From an uncultured Pelagibacteraceae bacterium (GTDB taxonomy: Bacteria; Pseudomonadota; Alphaproteobacteria; Pelagibacterales; Pelagibacteraceae), in contig CACJFJ010000001.1 of NCBI GenBank assembly GCA_902592675.1, positions 62,001 through 126,000 on the forward strand: a stretch of DNA of 64,000 nt, given 5' to 3'. Numbering within the stretch: the stretch's first letter is position 1; each line of letters begins with the position of its first letter. Under the pieces are notes generated by a model. It searched no databases. It worked only from the letters and a program-made list of their open reading frames with translations, and was not told where the DNA came from. Below are positions 35,416 through 44,929 of this stretch, piece after piece. Position numbers and translations under genes: made by a program.

Positions 35416-36292
35416 TAAACTTTTCAGATGCAAAAGTTTTTTTTTTGTAAATCTCTCTTCTAAAAATAATCATGGTAGAAATAATCACCAATGATGCGCC
35501 GAATAATGTTTTTAAAGTTGGAATTTCACCCCATATTAAATATCCAAAAATAATAGCAAAAACTAATGCCAGATACTTTAGGGGTGTAACCAATGAAACT
35601 TCTGAATACTTATATGACTGACTGAGCCACAAATTTGCTACTCCTCCAAATATCCCAATCATTGATAATAATAAAAAATCATTAAAATCTGGCATTATCC
35701 AGCCTTGGGGAATAGTAAAAAAACTCAACAGCATTATTGATAAAGAAAAATAAAAAGAGATTAACCATACTGGTTCTGATGTGGACAATTGTCTTATCGC
35801 TATAGCTACATAAGATAATCCTATACAAAATATAATTGGAAAAACATAATATATGTTTAAAGAAGAAATTCCTGGCTCAGTAATCACTATAATTCCTACA
35901 AAACCTACTAAAACTGCAAGCCATCTATAAAGGCCAACTTTTTCACTTAATAAAAATATTGAAAAAATAGTTGTAAAAATTGGTGCAGCAAATGAAATAC
36001 TAACAACTGTTGCAAGTGGTAAGCTCCTTAATGCTATGAAAATAGAAATTAGGGCAATTAAACCTGAAAGGCATCTTAAAAAATGAAGCCTAGCTCTTTT
36101 GGTTACATAAAAATTATGCAATCTGTCTCTTGGTATTACAAATAGATAAAAAACTATTCCAAAAAACCCTCTAAAAAATAAAACTTGTCCAATTGGGTAA
36201 TCAACTGACCACTTTACGATTATATCCATTACAGAAAAGGCACAAACGGACATGAACATGAACAAAAAACCTAATTGATTTTTACTTAGCAT
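35408..36292 (-). CDS. EamA/DMT family transporter
   Basis: This 294-residue inner-membrane protein has about ten hydrophobic helices in two homologous halves (EamA repeats), for example FSVMDIIVKWSVDYPIGQVLFFRGFFG in the first and YSEVSLVTPLKYLALVFAIIFGYLIWGEIPTLKTLFGASLVIIS in the second. The family exports or imports amino acids and other small metabolites; the substrate is unknown. Its stop overlaps the alkA start. It is divergent from msrA by 35 bases. Confidence 0.88.
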   Translation of the reverse strand: MLSKNQLGFLFMFMSVCAFSVMDIIVKWSVDYPIGQVLFFRGFFGIVFYLFVIPRDRLHNFYVTKRARLHFLRCLSGLIALISIFIALRSLPLATVVSISFAAPIFTTIFSIFLLSEKVGLYRWLAVLVGFVGIIVITEPGISSLNIYYVFPIIFCIGLSYVAIAIRQLSTSEPVWLISFYFSLSIMLLSFFTIPQGWIMPDFNDFLLLSMIGIFGGVANLWLSQSYKYSEVSLVTPLKYLALVFAIIFGYLIWGEIPTLKTLFGASLVIISTMIIFRREIYKKKTFASEKFND

Positions 36293-36327
36293 AATAATAA
36301 TTTGTAAATTAATTTATGTTTTAATCA

Positions 36328-36771
36328 ATGGAAATAGCAGTTTTAGCTCTTGGATGTTTTTGGGGACCAGAAATTAAGTTTAGTAAAATTGAAGGTATCA
36401 TTAAAACAGAAGTAGGATATTGTGGGGGTCTTACCTCCAAGACAACCTATAAAGAAGTTTGTACAGGAAATACAAATCATGCTGAAGTGGTAAAACTTGA
36501 TTTTGATGAAAAAATTATATCCTATGAAAAAATCTTAAAAATTTTTTTTCAAATTCATGATCCAACAACTCTAAATTCTCAAGGGCCTGATTTTGGAACT
36601 CAATATAGAAGTGAAATTTTTTATTTAAACGATAATCAAAAAGAAATTGCAAAAAAAGTATTGAAGGAAGTTAATGATAGATTGTCTAACAAAGTAGTAA
36701 CGAAAATTTCTTTAATAAAGAACTACTCTCCTGCAGAGGAATACCATCAAAAATATTTAGAAAAAAGGTAA
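36328..36771 (+). CDS. msrA: Peptide methionine-S-sulfoxide reductase MsrA
   Basis: MsrA reduces methionine-S-sulfoxide in oxidised proteins. The 147-residue protein starts MEIAVLALGCFWGPEIKF, with catalytic Cys in GCFWG near residue 10, and continues with VGYCGG, HAEVVKLDFDE, FFQIHDPTTLNSQGPDFGTQYRSEIFY and AEEYHQKYL, all MsrA landmarks. It is a short form without extra domains. C-terminal resolving cysteines seen in some MsrA are absent. It ends directly at the sseA ATG (TAAATG), so the two are translated together. Confidence 0.95.
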   Translation: MEIAVLALGCFWGPEIKFSKIEGIIKTEVGYCGGLTSKTTYKEVCTGNTNHAEVVKLDFDEKIISYEKILKIFFQIHDPTTLNSQGPDFGTQYRSEIFYLNDNQKEIAKKVLKEVNDRLSNKVVTKISLIKNYSPAEEYHQKYLEKR

Positions 36772-37587
36772 ATGTCATTAGTTGAAACAGAATGGTTAGA
36801 AAAAAATTTAGATAAAGTAAAAATTATTGATTGTTCTTGGCACATGCCTCAAGTAAACAGGAACGGATACGAAGAGTATAAATTAAAACATATACTCAAT
36901 GCTATCTTTTTTGATTTAGATGCAAATTCAAAACAAGATACAGATTTACCTCACATGTTAGTTGAAAAAAATAATTGGGATAAAATTGTTTCAAATATGG
37001 GTATCGATAAAGATGATAGAATAATTATCTATGATAATTCTGATGTTATAAGTTCTTGCCGTTGTTGGTTTAATTTTATCTATTTTGGTCACGATCCCGA
37101 GTTGGTGAGTGTTTTAAATGGAGGCCTTGAAAAATGGATTAAAGAGAAAAGAGAAGTTACTGATGAGATATTTGATTATAAAAAAACGAATTATTTAAGT
37201 GTAGAAAATAAAGAATTAGTTAAAACTAAAGAAGCAATCGATAAAAATATTAATATTCAAAAATTTAAAGTGATCGATGCTAGAAGTAGAGAAAGATTTG
37301 AGGGTAAAATTGAAGAACCAAGAAAAGGCCTAAGAAGTGGAAATATCAAAAATTCTTTTTGTATTCCTTTTAATCAATGTTTAAATAAAGATAAAACTTT
37401 TAAAGATAAAAAAGAACTTGAGTCCGTTTTTAAAACTTGCTTAAAAAATATAAGAGAAAAGGATGTAGTATTTTCATGTGGTTCAGGAGTTACTGCGTGT
37501 GTTTTGGCACTAGCTTATTCTCTAATAAATGATAAATATCGATCTTGTATTTATGATGGCTCTTGGGCTGAATACGGGTTAATTTAA
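36772..37587 (+). CDS. sseA: 3-mercaptopyruvate/thiosulfate sulfurtransferase (two-domain rhodanese)
   Basis: This 271-residue tandem rhodanese has a non-catalytic N-terminal domain (LVETEWLEKNLDKVKIIDCSWHMP ...) and a catalytic C-terminal domain ending in VVFSCGSGVTACVLALAY (about residue 236). The active-site loop CGSGVTA is the mercaptopyruvate-sulfurtransferase form and not the CRxGx(R/T) loop of thiosulfate rhodaneses. RSRERFEGKIEEPRKGLRSGNIKNSFCIPF is also typical. It is coupled to msrA, pairing two sulfur-handling enzymes. Confidence 0.93.
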   Translation: MSLVETEWLEKNLDKVKIIDCSWHMPQVNRNGYEEYKLKHILNAIFFDLDANSKQDTDLPHMLVEKNNWDKIVSNMGIDKDDRIIIYDNSDVISSCRCWFNFIYFGHDPELVSVLNGGLEKWIKEKREVTDEIFDYKKTNYLSVENKELVKTKEAIDKNINIQKFKVIDARSRERFEGKIEEPRKGLRSGNIKNSFCIPFNQCLNKDKTFKDKKELESVFKTCLKNIREKDVVFSCGSGVTACVLALAYSLINDKYRSCIYDGSWAEYGLI

Positions 37588-37594
37588 GTAAAGT

Positions 37595-38464
37595 ATGAAA
37601 AGATCTACAAAGACTATATCTATTATTTTAATTTTTTTTCTAATCATTGCAACTGTGATTATTGGTAGAACAATGATTGGAAATCATTTTAAAAAAAAAT
37701 TTAGTAAAAGACCTCCTCCAGGAATAATTGTCACTGAAGTTGTAAAAAAAGAATTTGCTGAAAAAATAGAAACATTTGGTACTGCGATTTCAAAAAAATC
37801 TGAAACTTTTAAAATTAAGAAAGATGATCTTTTTGAAGACTTTAAATTAAAAGATTTTGTTAAAAAAGGTGATCTTCTAATAAAATTAAAAAGTGGAAAT
37901 ATTACAGCTCCGTTTAGCGGGGTCCTTGGTTATACTGGTATAACTGAAGATATTCTTATATCTAATAATATATTTATTATAACTTTAGATGATAACTCAA
38001 CAATTTATTCAGATATTAAGATTCCAGAAAATTATTCCGCATATATTAAAAAAGGTCTTCCGGTTGAAGTAAAGTTATCAAGTTTTAAAAATAAAACCTT
38101 TTCAGGTGAAGTTGATTTTGTATCGAGCAGGATAAATGCAGATACAAGAAGTATTTTATCAAGAATAAAAGTTGAAAATAGCGATCTTGAACTAATCTCG
38201 GGATCTCTATTAGAGGTAAGTGTAAAATTTAACCTTAGAAATTCATTAAGTGTACCTGATACAAGTATAATGATAGAGGGTGATAAAGCTTATGTTTATA
38301 AAATAAATGAGGAAAATATTGCAAATAAAACTGAAGTTAAAACAGGTCTGAGGAGTAACAAAAATATTGAGATAATTTCTGGGTTAACTGAGGGTGAAAT
38401 AGTTGTTGCAGAAGGATTAAAAAAAGTAAGACCCAAAGGAAAAATTAAACCTATTACAAAATAA
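37595..38464 (+). CDS. RND efflux system periplasmic adaptor (HlyD/MFP family)
   Basis: This 289-residue membrane-fusion protein has an N-terminal anchor helix (residues 7-27). The lipoyl/barrel-sandwich halves are around FKLKDFVKKGDLLIKLKSGNITAPFSGVLGYTGI, and the beta-barrel and membrane-proximal part includes VDFVSSRINADTRSILSRIKVEN and GLTEGEIVVAEGLKKVRPKGKIKPI. The usual coiled-coil hairpin between the two lipoyl halves is nearly absent, so this adaptor is unusually short (most are 350-400 residues). It is followed at once by the RND permease. No outer-membrane factor gene is adjacent. Confidence 0.88.
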   Translation: MKRSTKTISIILIFFLIIATVIIGRTMIGNHFKKKFSKRPPPGIIVTEVVKKEFAEKIETFGTAISKKSETFKIKKDDLFEDFKLKDFVKKGDLLIKLKSGNITAPFSGVLGYTGITEDILISNNIFIITLDDNSTIYSDIKIPENYSAYIKKGLPVEVKLSSFKNKTFSGEVDFVSSRINADTRSILSRIKVENSDLELISGSLLEVSVKFNLRNSLSVPDTSIMIEGDKAYVYKINEENIANKTEVKTGLRSNKNIEIISGLTEGEIVVAEGLKKVRPKGKIKPITK

Positions 38465-41400
38465 ATGTTTATTACTGAACTAAGTATAAAAAGACCAGCT
38501 GTTTCTTGGGTAATGTCTTTAATCTTGATTATTTTTGGCTTATTTGTCTTTTGGAAATTACCAGTAAGAGAATTACCAAACGGAATTCAACCGCCTGTTG
38601 TTCAGGTACAAGTAAATTATACATCTGCATCCGCATCAATAGTAGATCAAGAAGTTACTCAAGTAGTTGAGGATGTTATTGGAGGAGCCGAAGGTATTAA
38701 AAATATAGACTCTAAATCTGAAAATGGAAGAAGTACAATAAATGTAGAATTTGATACTAGTATCGATTTAGATAATGCTGCTAATGATATCAGAGAGAGA
38801 GTTGCAAGAGTTGTGGATAATCTACCATCAGAGTCTGACCCTCCTCAAATATTAAAAAGGGCTGCGGGTTTTACTACAACTATGTGGTTATCTTTGTCGT
38901 CCGCAACTTGGAGTGATCTCGAACTAGGAGATTATGCTGAGAGATATTTGGTTGATCAATTTTCTAGTATAAAAAATGTTGGAAGAATCTTAGTTGGTGG
39001 TTTAAGAGAGTTGAGTATAAGAGTCTGGATAGATCCAATCAAACTTGCCGCAAATGATTTAACCATTAAAGAAGTTGAAATTGCAATGCGTGGAGAAAAT
39101 ATAAGTCTTCCTGCTGGCACCCTTGAAGCAAATAACATTGACCTGACATTGAACTTGGATAAATCATATAATGACATAAATTCAATAAAACAATTACCAA
39201 TAAAAAAAACAAATAATAAAGTCATTTTGTTATCTGATGTCGCTGATATTGAATTTGGACCTGTTTCTGAAAAAACACTTTTTAAAGCTCAAACAAAGGA
39301 TCAAGTAAATTTAAAAACTGTAGGCATTGGTATTTATGCTAGAAGTGGAGCCTCAACTGTCGAGCTATCTAAAGATATTAAAAAAAAGATAATAGAAGTT
39401 AAAAAATCTTTACCAAGTGAACTAGATTTAAGGGTTTCATTTAATAGAGCAAACTATGTGGAAGCTGCAATTGAAGAAGTGTACAAAACGCTATTAATTG
39501 CCTTTGTCTTAGTAGTACTAATTATTTATTTATTTCTTGGAAATCTCAAGGCTGTAATTGTTCCAGCAATTGCTCTTCCTGTAAGCTTGATAGCATCTTT
39601 TTTAGGTCTTTATATTTTTGGATTATCGATAAATATATTCGTACTTTTAAGTTTTATTTTAGCAATTGGAATAATTACTGATGACTCAGTAATTATGACA
39701 GATGCTATTTACAGACGTATAGAAAATGGGGAGACGCCATTAGTTGCAGCTTACAAAGGTTCTAAACAAATTTCTTTTGCAATTATTGCAACAACATTAA
39801 TTTTGGTAGCTGTATTTTTACCTCTAATTTTTATTGAGGGAATTTCAGGAACATTGTTTAGAGAAACAGCAATTGCATTATCATTTTCAATAGTAGTCTC
39901 ATCATTTGTTGCTCTTACTTTATCGCCTATGCTTGCAAGTAAATTTTTAAGTAAAAAAATTACGAAGAAAATTTTTATACAGAAATTTGAAAAAATATTC
40001 TTAAGCTTTGCAAAGTTTTATAAAGAAACTTTAGATACAGTTGCTCATAAAACAAAATTGGTTAGTGTATTTATAATTTTTATAATTATTTGTTCTATAT
40101 TATTATTTAGTTTCTCAAAAAAAGAATTATTGCCAATGGAAGATCGAGGTGCTTACTTGATTATTGGTGCAACTGATGAAGGCAGTTCTTTTGAATACAC
40201 TCAAGAACAGGCACAAAAAGTTGAAGCTAGATTAATTCCACTTTTACAGGCCGATGATAGTCCGTATTCAAGATTCATCATGAGAGTGCCAGGTTTTGGC
40301 AGTTCTGCAAATTCATATAACAGTTTTATTATAATTGCACTTTTAGATGATTGGAAAAATAGAGAGAAGGGACAACAAGTTGTTTTAAGAGAGGCTATAG
40401 GGAAAATTGTTACACTGCCTCAGGCTCTTGCATTCCCAATATCTCCACAATCAATTAGAATTTCTAATTATAATAAACCAGTGCAAATGGTTATTTATGG
40501 AAGCACATATGAAGAACTTGAAGAGATACAAAAAAAAGTGATAAAAAAATTAAGATTTAATAAGAATCTTTCAAGAATTGAATCTGATTACAGTCGAAAT
40601 AAACCTGAGATAAAATTAGTAGTTAATAAGAATAAAGCTAAAGATTTAGGTATTTCAACAAGAGCTATTGGAGAAACACTTGAGACTCTTTATGGTGGAA
40701 AAAAAGTCACAACTTTCAACAAATTAGGCAAGGAATATCCAATTATAGTTCAGCAATATTTATCTGATAGAAGGAACAAAGAGGGGGTTTCTAAAATTTT
40801 TGTTCGTTCTGAAACAAATGGAAAACTAATTTCATTATCAAATTTAGTAAGTTTTAAAGAAGAAGGTTCTGCAAAACAACTTGCAAGATACAATAGACAA
40901 AGAGCAGTTACAATATCTGCGAATATTAATGAAGGATATACTTTAACTGAAGCAATCAAATTCTTTGAAGACGTCATGTCAGATTTAGCCCCAAAAAATC
41001 AAATTACTTGGAAAGGTAAATCAGAAGAAATTAAAGAAACTAGCAATGAGTTGTTTATAATTTTTGCACTAGCCCTGCTTACAGCCTACTTAGTAATGGC
41101 AGCAACATTTAACTCTTTCATTCATCCATTCATTATAGTTTTGACTGTTCCTTTGGCTATTTTTGGTGGATTAGTATTTATTTTATTTTTGAATAGTTCA
41201 GTAAATATTTTTTCTCAGATTGCTCTCATTATACTTATTGGGATATCCACTAAAAACAGTATCTTAATCGTAGATTATGCTAATCGAATAAGAACTACAG
41301 GAAAAAGTATTGATTTAGCAGTAAAAGAAGCTTGTGAAGTAAGATTTCGTCCTATAATCATGACATCTTTGAGCACAATGATCGCAATGATACCTCTAGT

Positions 41401-41593
41401 TATTGGGAATATTGGTCCAGGAGCCGGTGAGGGTTCACGATTAGCTGTGGGAGCTACCATTTTGGGAGGTATGATAATTTCAACTTTCTTTACTTTATAT
41501 GTTACCCCTTCAATGTATTTGGCTTTAGCAAAAAATACTAAAAGAATTGATATAATAGATCTTGAATTGAAAAAAGAACTTACTAAAAAATAA
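38465..41593 (+). CDS. RND family efflux transporter permease (AcrB/MexB-like)
   Basis: This 1042-residue proton-driven inner-membrane pump starts MFITELSIKRPAVSWVMSLILIIFGLFVFWKLPVRELP, the RND entry. It has two large periplasmic loops, each between TM1-TM2 and TM7-TM8. The proton-relay TM4 segment is FILAIGIITDDSVIMTDAIYRR (about residue 405, with Asp-Asp). The C-terminal half has ILIGISTKNSILIVDYANRIR and FRPIIMTSLSTMIAMIPLVIGNIGPGAGEGSRLAVG. Substrates are unknown. It works with the adaptor encoded just upstream and would need TolC or a similar channel from elsewhere. Confidence 0.95.
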   Translation: MFITELSIKRPAVSWVMSLILIIFGLFVFWKLPVRELPNGIQPPVVQVQVNYTSASASIVDQEVTQVVEDVIGGAEGIKNIDSKSENGRSTINVEFDTSIDLDNAANDIRERVARVVDNLPSESDPPQILKRAAGFTTTMWLSLSSATWSDLELGDYAERYLVDQFSSIKNVGRILVGGLRELSIRVWIDPIKLAANDLTIKEVEIAMRGENISLPAGTLEANNIDLTLNLDKSYNDINSIKQLPIKKTNNKVILLSDVADIEFGPVSEKTLFKAQTKDQVNLKTVGIGIYARSGASTVELSKDIKKKIIEVKKSLPSELDLRVSFNRANYVEAAIEEVYKTLLIAFVLVVLIIYLFLGNLKAVIVPAIALPVSLIASFLGLYIFGLSINIFVLLSFILAIGIITDDSVIMTDAIYRRIENGETPLVAAYKGSKQISFAIIATTLILVAVFLPLIFIEGISGTLFRETAIALSFSIVVSSFVALTLSPMLASKFLSKKITKKIFIQKFEKIFLSFAKFYKETLDTVAHKTKLVSVFIIFIIICSILLFSFSKKELLPMEDRGAYLIIGATDEGSSFEYTQEQAQKVEARLIPLLQADDSPYSRFIMRVPGFGSSANSYNSFIIIALLDDWKNREKGQQVVLREAIGKIVTLPQALAFPISPQSIRISNYNKPVQMVIYGSTYEELEEIQKKVIKKLRFNKNLSRIESDYSRNKPEIKLVVNKNKAKDLGISTRAIGETLETLYGGKKVTTFNKLGKEYPIIVQQYLSDRRNKEGVSKIFVRSETNGKLISLSNLVSFKEEGSAKQLARYNRQRAVTISANINEGYTLTEAIKFFEDVMSDLAPKNQITWKGKSEEIKETSNELFIIFALALLTAYLVMAATFNSFIHPFIIVLTVPLAIFGGLVFILFLNSSVNIFSQIALIILIGISTKNSILIVDYANRIRTTGKSIDLAVKEACEVRFRPIIMTSLSTMIAMIPLVIGNIGPGAGEGSRLAVGATILGGMIISTFFTLYVTPSMYLALAKNTKRIDIIDLELKKELTKK

Positions 41594-42182
41594 TATATTT
41601 TTTTTTATTAAGTGAATTTTTACATTTAGATAATTGTTTTCTATAAATATCTGACTGTTTTTTCACTTTCCGCGCTAATTGAATAACTTTTTTATTTTTC
41701 TCGTAATTTTTAAAATTTCCCCATCCCTCATGGTAAGCAAGATATTGCTTAAATGCGTCTTTTTTTGAGATCTTTAAAATAGATTCTGATTTATTTGTAT
41801 ACCAACCAATAAAGTCGACACTATCTTTAAATCTTACTCTGGTCGCCAATTTATTACCTGTTTCTTGTTTATATTGCTCCCAAGTACCTTTCACTGCTTG
41901 AGAATAACCTAATGAACTTGATGGTCTTTTATAAGGAATAATTTTAAATATTCTTTTTCTAGGAGGTTTTGCCAACCAATCAAAATCAGACTCCATTTTA
42001 ATTATTGCAAGCTGTATATAAATCGGAGTACCCCATTTATCCTCAACTTTTTTTGTGTGCTTATACCATAGATACTTTTCATTAAAGATTGAACAACTAT
42101 TTGAAGTATTTACAGGAATTGATGAACATCCAACTATTAAGAAATAAAAAATAAAGATTAATTTATTTTTTAAAAAATCCAT
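41583..42182 (-). CDS. Lytic transglycosylase (SLT-domain) lipoprotein
   Basis: This 199-residue predicted lipoprotein has signal MDFLKNKLIFIFYFLIVGC with the lipobox LIVGC. The SLT-like domain begins with IQLAIIKMESDFDWLAKPP, where Glu is the expected catalytic acid, and continues SSSLGYSQAVKGTWEQYKQETGN and QYLAYHEGWGNF. This would cleave peptidoglycan glycan strands to anhydro-muropeptides in the periplasm. It overlaps the end of the RND gene (convergent, 11 bases) and the upstream VanZ-like gene by 20 bases. Its products would be substrates for the AmpG-like permease encoded later in the window. Confidence 0.82.
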   Translation of the reverse strand: MDFLKNKLIFIFYFLIVGCSSIPVNTSNSCSIFNEKYLWYKHTKKVEDKWGTPIYIQLAIIKMESDFDWLAKPPRKRIFKIIPYKRPSSSLGYSQAVKGTWEQYKQETGNKLATRVRFKDSVDFIGWYTNKSESILKISKKDAFKQYLAYHEGWGNFKNYEKNKKVIQLARKVKKQSDIYRKQLSKCKNSLNKKKYIIF

Positions 42183-42558
42183 ATTTATTTATAAGATTGT
42201 TTAAGAAAATTACAACTAAGACCCCGATTAAATTTCCAAATAAATCAGACCATTGAAAACTTCTCTCAGGAATTGCTAAATGAAAAATTTCAAGAATTAT
42301 TGATAAGAATATCAAATAGATTATAAGTTTTTTACGATCTATAGTGTCTAAATAGCTTAAGAAGCCAACTAATGTTAAAAACAAAAAAACAAAAAAATGA
42401 TTTGAGGATATAACTAAATCGGGTGTTACTTGAGGTTGTACACTAATATCATTATAGACAATTAGACCAAGTATACTACCTGGAAAAACATATAAAAATA
42501 TAACTAAAAAGTTGATAAAATAAAAAAGTAATTTTTTTTTTAAAAAGAATTTTATCAT
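42163..42558 (-). CDS. VanZ-like family membrane protein
   Basis: This 131-residue protein has four predicted helices. The diagnostic segment is LEIFHLAIPERSFQWSDLFGNLIGVLVVIFL (about residues 88-120), matching the VanZ-like 'E..Q.FIPGR..s..D...N..G' pattern. The biochemical role is unsettled. It overlaps the downstream transglycosylase gene by 20 bases, suggesting translational coupling and perhaps a common envelope role. Confidence 0.82.
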   Translation of the reverse strand: MIKFFLKKKLLFYFINFLVIFLYVFPGSILGLIVYNDISVQPQVTPDLVISSNHFFVFLFLTLVGFLSYLDTIDRKKLIIYLIFLSIILEIFHLAIPERSFQWSDLFGNLIGVLVVIFLNNLINKYGFFKK

Positions 42559-42603
42559 AAAATTATATAGTTTATTTTATTAATATATTTTAAAAATAAT
42601 AAT

Positions 42604-43317
42604 ATGAGTAATTTAATATTAGTAAGGCATGGACAAAGTGTATGGAACTTAGAAAACAGATTTACTGGGTGGGTTGACGTTGACCTTTCAGAAAATGGTA
42701 AAGACGAGGCTAAAAAAGCTGGAATTTTAATCAAAGATCAAAATTTGAAAATAGACTTTTTTTATTCGTCTCTACAATTAAGAGCAAATAATACACTCAA
42801 GATAATAAAAACTAGCTTAAATGATAAAAGTAATTTTACAGCTGCATGGCAGCTAAATGAGAGGCACTATGGAGCTCTTACAGGTCTAAATAAAATTGAA
42901 ACCACCAAAAAACTCGGGAAAGATAAGGTTTTTGAATTTAGAAGATCATGGGATTTAAGGCCTGCACCTTTAAGTAAAGATAGCCCTTATCATCCCAAAA
43001 ATATTAAAATCTATGAAAAAATTCCAAAAAAACAAATACCAGATACTGAGTCTTTAAAAGACACTTACGAAAGGGTGCTAAAATATTTTAATGAAGAAAT
43101 TAAAGAAAAATTGCTTAGTAAAAATGTTTTAATTTCTGCTCATGGAAATTCTATAAGAGCTTTATGTAAATTTTTGTTTAAATTAGATAATAAAAGAATA
43201 TCCGAACTAGAAATTCCCACCGGGAACCCTTTATTAATTAAATTTGGAAATAATCTTAAAATTTCAGAATGTAAATATCTTGATCAAAAAAGAGCTAAGA
43301 GTCTTTTAACTTTTTAA
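42604..43317 (+). CDS. gpmA: 2,3-bisphosphoglycerate-dependent phosphoglycerate mutase
   Basis: GpmA interconverts 3- and 2-phosphoglycerate. The 237-residue protein starts with the catalytic LILVRHGQSVWNLENRFTGWVDVDLSENG (His near residue 9). NERHYGALTGLNKIETTKKLG and the second histidine block LISAHGNSIRALCKFL follow, with GNPLLIKF at the end. Length and blocks fit the dPGM form. It is convergent with, and overlaps by 23 bases, the MurU-like gene. Confidence 0.95.
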   Translation: MSNLILVRHGQSVWNLENRFTGWVDVDLSENGKDEAKKAGILIKDQNLKIDFFYSSLQLRANNTLKIIKTSLNDKSNFTAAWQLNERHYGALTGLNKIETTKKLGKDKVFEFRRSWDLRPAPLSKDSPYHPKNIKIYEKIPKKQIPDTESLKDTYERVLKYFNEEIKEKLLSKNVLISAHGNSIRALCKFLFKLDNKRISELEIPTGNPLLIKFGNNLKISECKYLDQKRAKSLLTF

Positions 43318-43987
43318 AAATTTCTAGATTGGTTAAATGATAAAAATCATTAAGACTCTCAAAACCCATTAATTCGTTTTTATTTAATAACTTACTCCAA
43401 ATTTCTGATATAGAAAAATTAGTTACCCTATATTGTTTTAGCAAAGATCTATTCAAAATCTGGCATCCAATATAAATGAATTCTTTCCTAGCATTTTTTA
43501 TTAATAAATTATTTTTTAATTCAAAATCTCCTTTAAGCGATTTATCAAAACTTAAACTTTTTTTTACAACAAGAAGACAGTTCTTAAATTTATTTGAAAA
43601 ATATAAACTCTGCATTTTGCTGATCTCATTGATATATTTCTCACTCCAAACCGTATCTGGATTAAAAATTAAAAAATCATCATCATTTGAATAATTCATC
43701 ATATTTAAAATACCTCCACCAGTATTTAAGATTTCTTTACCATCATCAATGATTTGAATATCTATTTGAAAATTTTTGTCTTTTACGAACTTGTGAAGTT
43801 GATCTCCTAGATGGTAGGTATTAAGCAAAACTTTTTTTATATCAAGCTTTATAATTAAATTTATACAATCTTCTAACATCGTTACATTGTTTCTTAATTG
43901 AAGAAGCGGCTTAGGATTTTTTAAAGTTAACGGACTCAGTCTTTTGCCAAATCCTGCACAAAGTATTAAAGCCGTATTTACTTTCAT
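43295..43987 (-). CDS. Sugar-phosphate nucleotidyltransferase, MurU-like
   Basis: This is a 230-residue nucleotidyltransferase with the signature LILCAGFGKRLSPLTLKNPKPLLQL at residues 7-31 and acidic metal site LIFNPDTVW near residue 107. The LNTGGGILNMMNY block resembles MurU 'LETGGGI'. It follows the AmgK-like kinase directly (they share one base), and that pair makes UDP-MurNAc from recycled MurNAc in Pseudomonas and in alphaproteobacteria. The family and pair are clear; the MurNAc substrate is inferred. Other UDP- or GDP-sugar synthesis is possible. Confidence 0.8.
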   Translation of the reverse strand: MKVNTALILCAGFGKRLSPLTLKNPKPLLQLRNNVTMLEDCINLIIKLDIKKVLLNTYHLGDQLHKFVKDKNFQIDIQIIDDGKEILNTGGGILNMMNYSNDDDFLIFNPDTVWSEKYINEISKMQSLYFSNKFKNCLLVVKKSLSFDKSLKGDFELKNNLLIKNARKEFIYIGCQILNRSLLKQYRVTNFSISEIWSKLLNKNELMGFESLNDFYHLTNLEIFKKLKDS

Positions 43988-44922
43988 TAAAATTTTTTTA
44001 AATTTTTATTTAGATGATTCTTTAAATCGTGAAATATTCTATTTTCATTAATCCTAGAGTCAATTAACTTCCAGGCATAAGGTATTAATTTTAAATAATT
44101 TTTTTTGCCGTCTCTGATTGCCAAACGATTAAAAATTCCAATTATTTTAAGATTTCTAAGAATTGATAAAATTTCAAAATCATTTTTAAATTTATCTTTA
44201 TCTAATTCTTTTTGTTTTTTTATATAAATTTTAAAAACTTTATCTTTAAATTTTTTTGAAGTTTCGAATCTGACATCATCTATCAATGATGCTAAGTCAT
44301 AGGCTTTATTTCCAATTAATGCATCTTGACTGTCTATAATTCCTATTTGATCTTTTACTAACATCAAGTTTGAAACATGAAAATCTCTATGAACAAAAAC
44401 TTCGTTTTTTAATTTTAAATTGTTTGCGAGTTTTTTTATTATTTTTTTAAATATTAGTTTAAATTTACTTCGATTACATTTGAGCAAATTATTAGTCACG
44501 TACCAATCACAAAATAAATTTGCCTCGTTTATTAGTATTTCTTTAGTATAAATTGGTATCCTATAATTTTTTTTTTTGAAATTTTGAATATTTCTATTTT
44601 TAATTAATTGGACTTTTTCTAATAGCTCAATAATTTTTTTGAAGTAAAAATATTTATTTGCCCCTTTCCTTCTTAATATACTAAAAATTGTGTTATCACC
44701 AAAATCTTCAATCTCTATATAATTTTTTTTGTAATTTTCTTTATATAAACTTGGTGCTAAAATTTCATTTTTCTTCAAGATTTTGTTGATTGCATCATAG
44801 ATAAGCAAGTTTTTTGATTTTTCGGTATCAGCAAAAACTAAAATAGATGACAATTTTTTATTTTTTTTTCTAAAAAATTTTCTAAAGGATGCGTCCCCTT
44901 TTATTTTTTTTAATCCTCTCAT
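43987..44922 (-). CDS. Aminoglycoside-phosphotransferase-fold sugar kinase, AmgK-like
   Basis: This 311-residue kinase-fold protein has the Brenner-type catalytic loop VFVHRDFHVSNLMLVKDQIGIIDSQDALIGNKAYDLASLIDD (about residues 180-220), with HRDFHxxNL and the metal-binding IDSQDA. GDASFRKFFRKKNKK at the start is the ATP-site entry seen in AmgK. With the downstream MurU-like gene and upstream tsaE it matches the tsaE-amgK-murU order known in alphaproteobacteria, so anomeric MurNAc/GlcNAc 1-kinase is the likely role. The basic N-terminus is typical of this genome. Confidence 0.8.
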   Translation of the reverse strand: MRGLKKIKGDASFRKFFRKKNKKLSSILVFADTEKSKNLLIYDAINKILKKNEILAPSLYKENYKKNYIEIEDFGDNTIFSILRRKGANKYFYFKKIIELLEKVQLIKNRNIQNFKKKNYRIPIYTKEILINEANLFCDWYVTNNLLKCNRSKFKLIFKKIIKKLANNLKLKNEVFVHRDFHVSNLMLVKDQIGIIDSQDALIGNKAYDLASLIDDVRFETSKKFKDKVFKIYIKKQKELDKDKFKNDFEILSILRNLKIIGIFNRLAIRDGKKNYLKLIPYAWKLIDSRINENRIFHDLKNHLNKNLKKF

Positions 44923-44929
44923 CTTAGAA

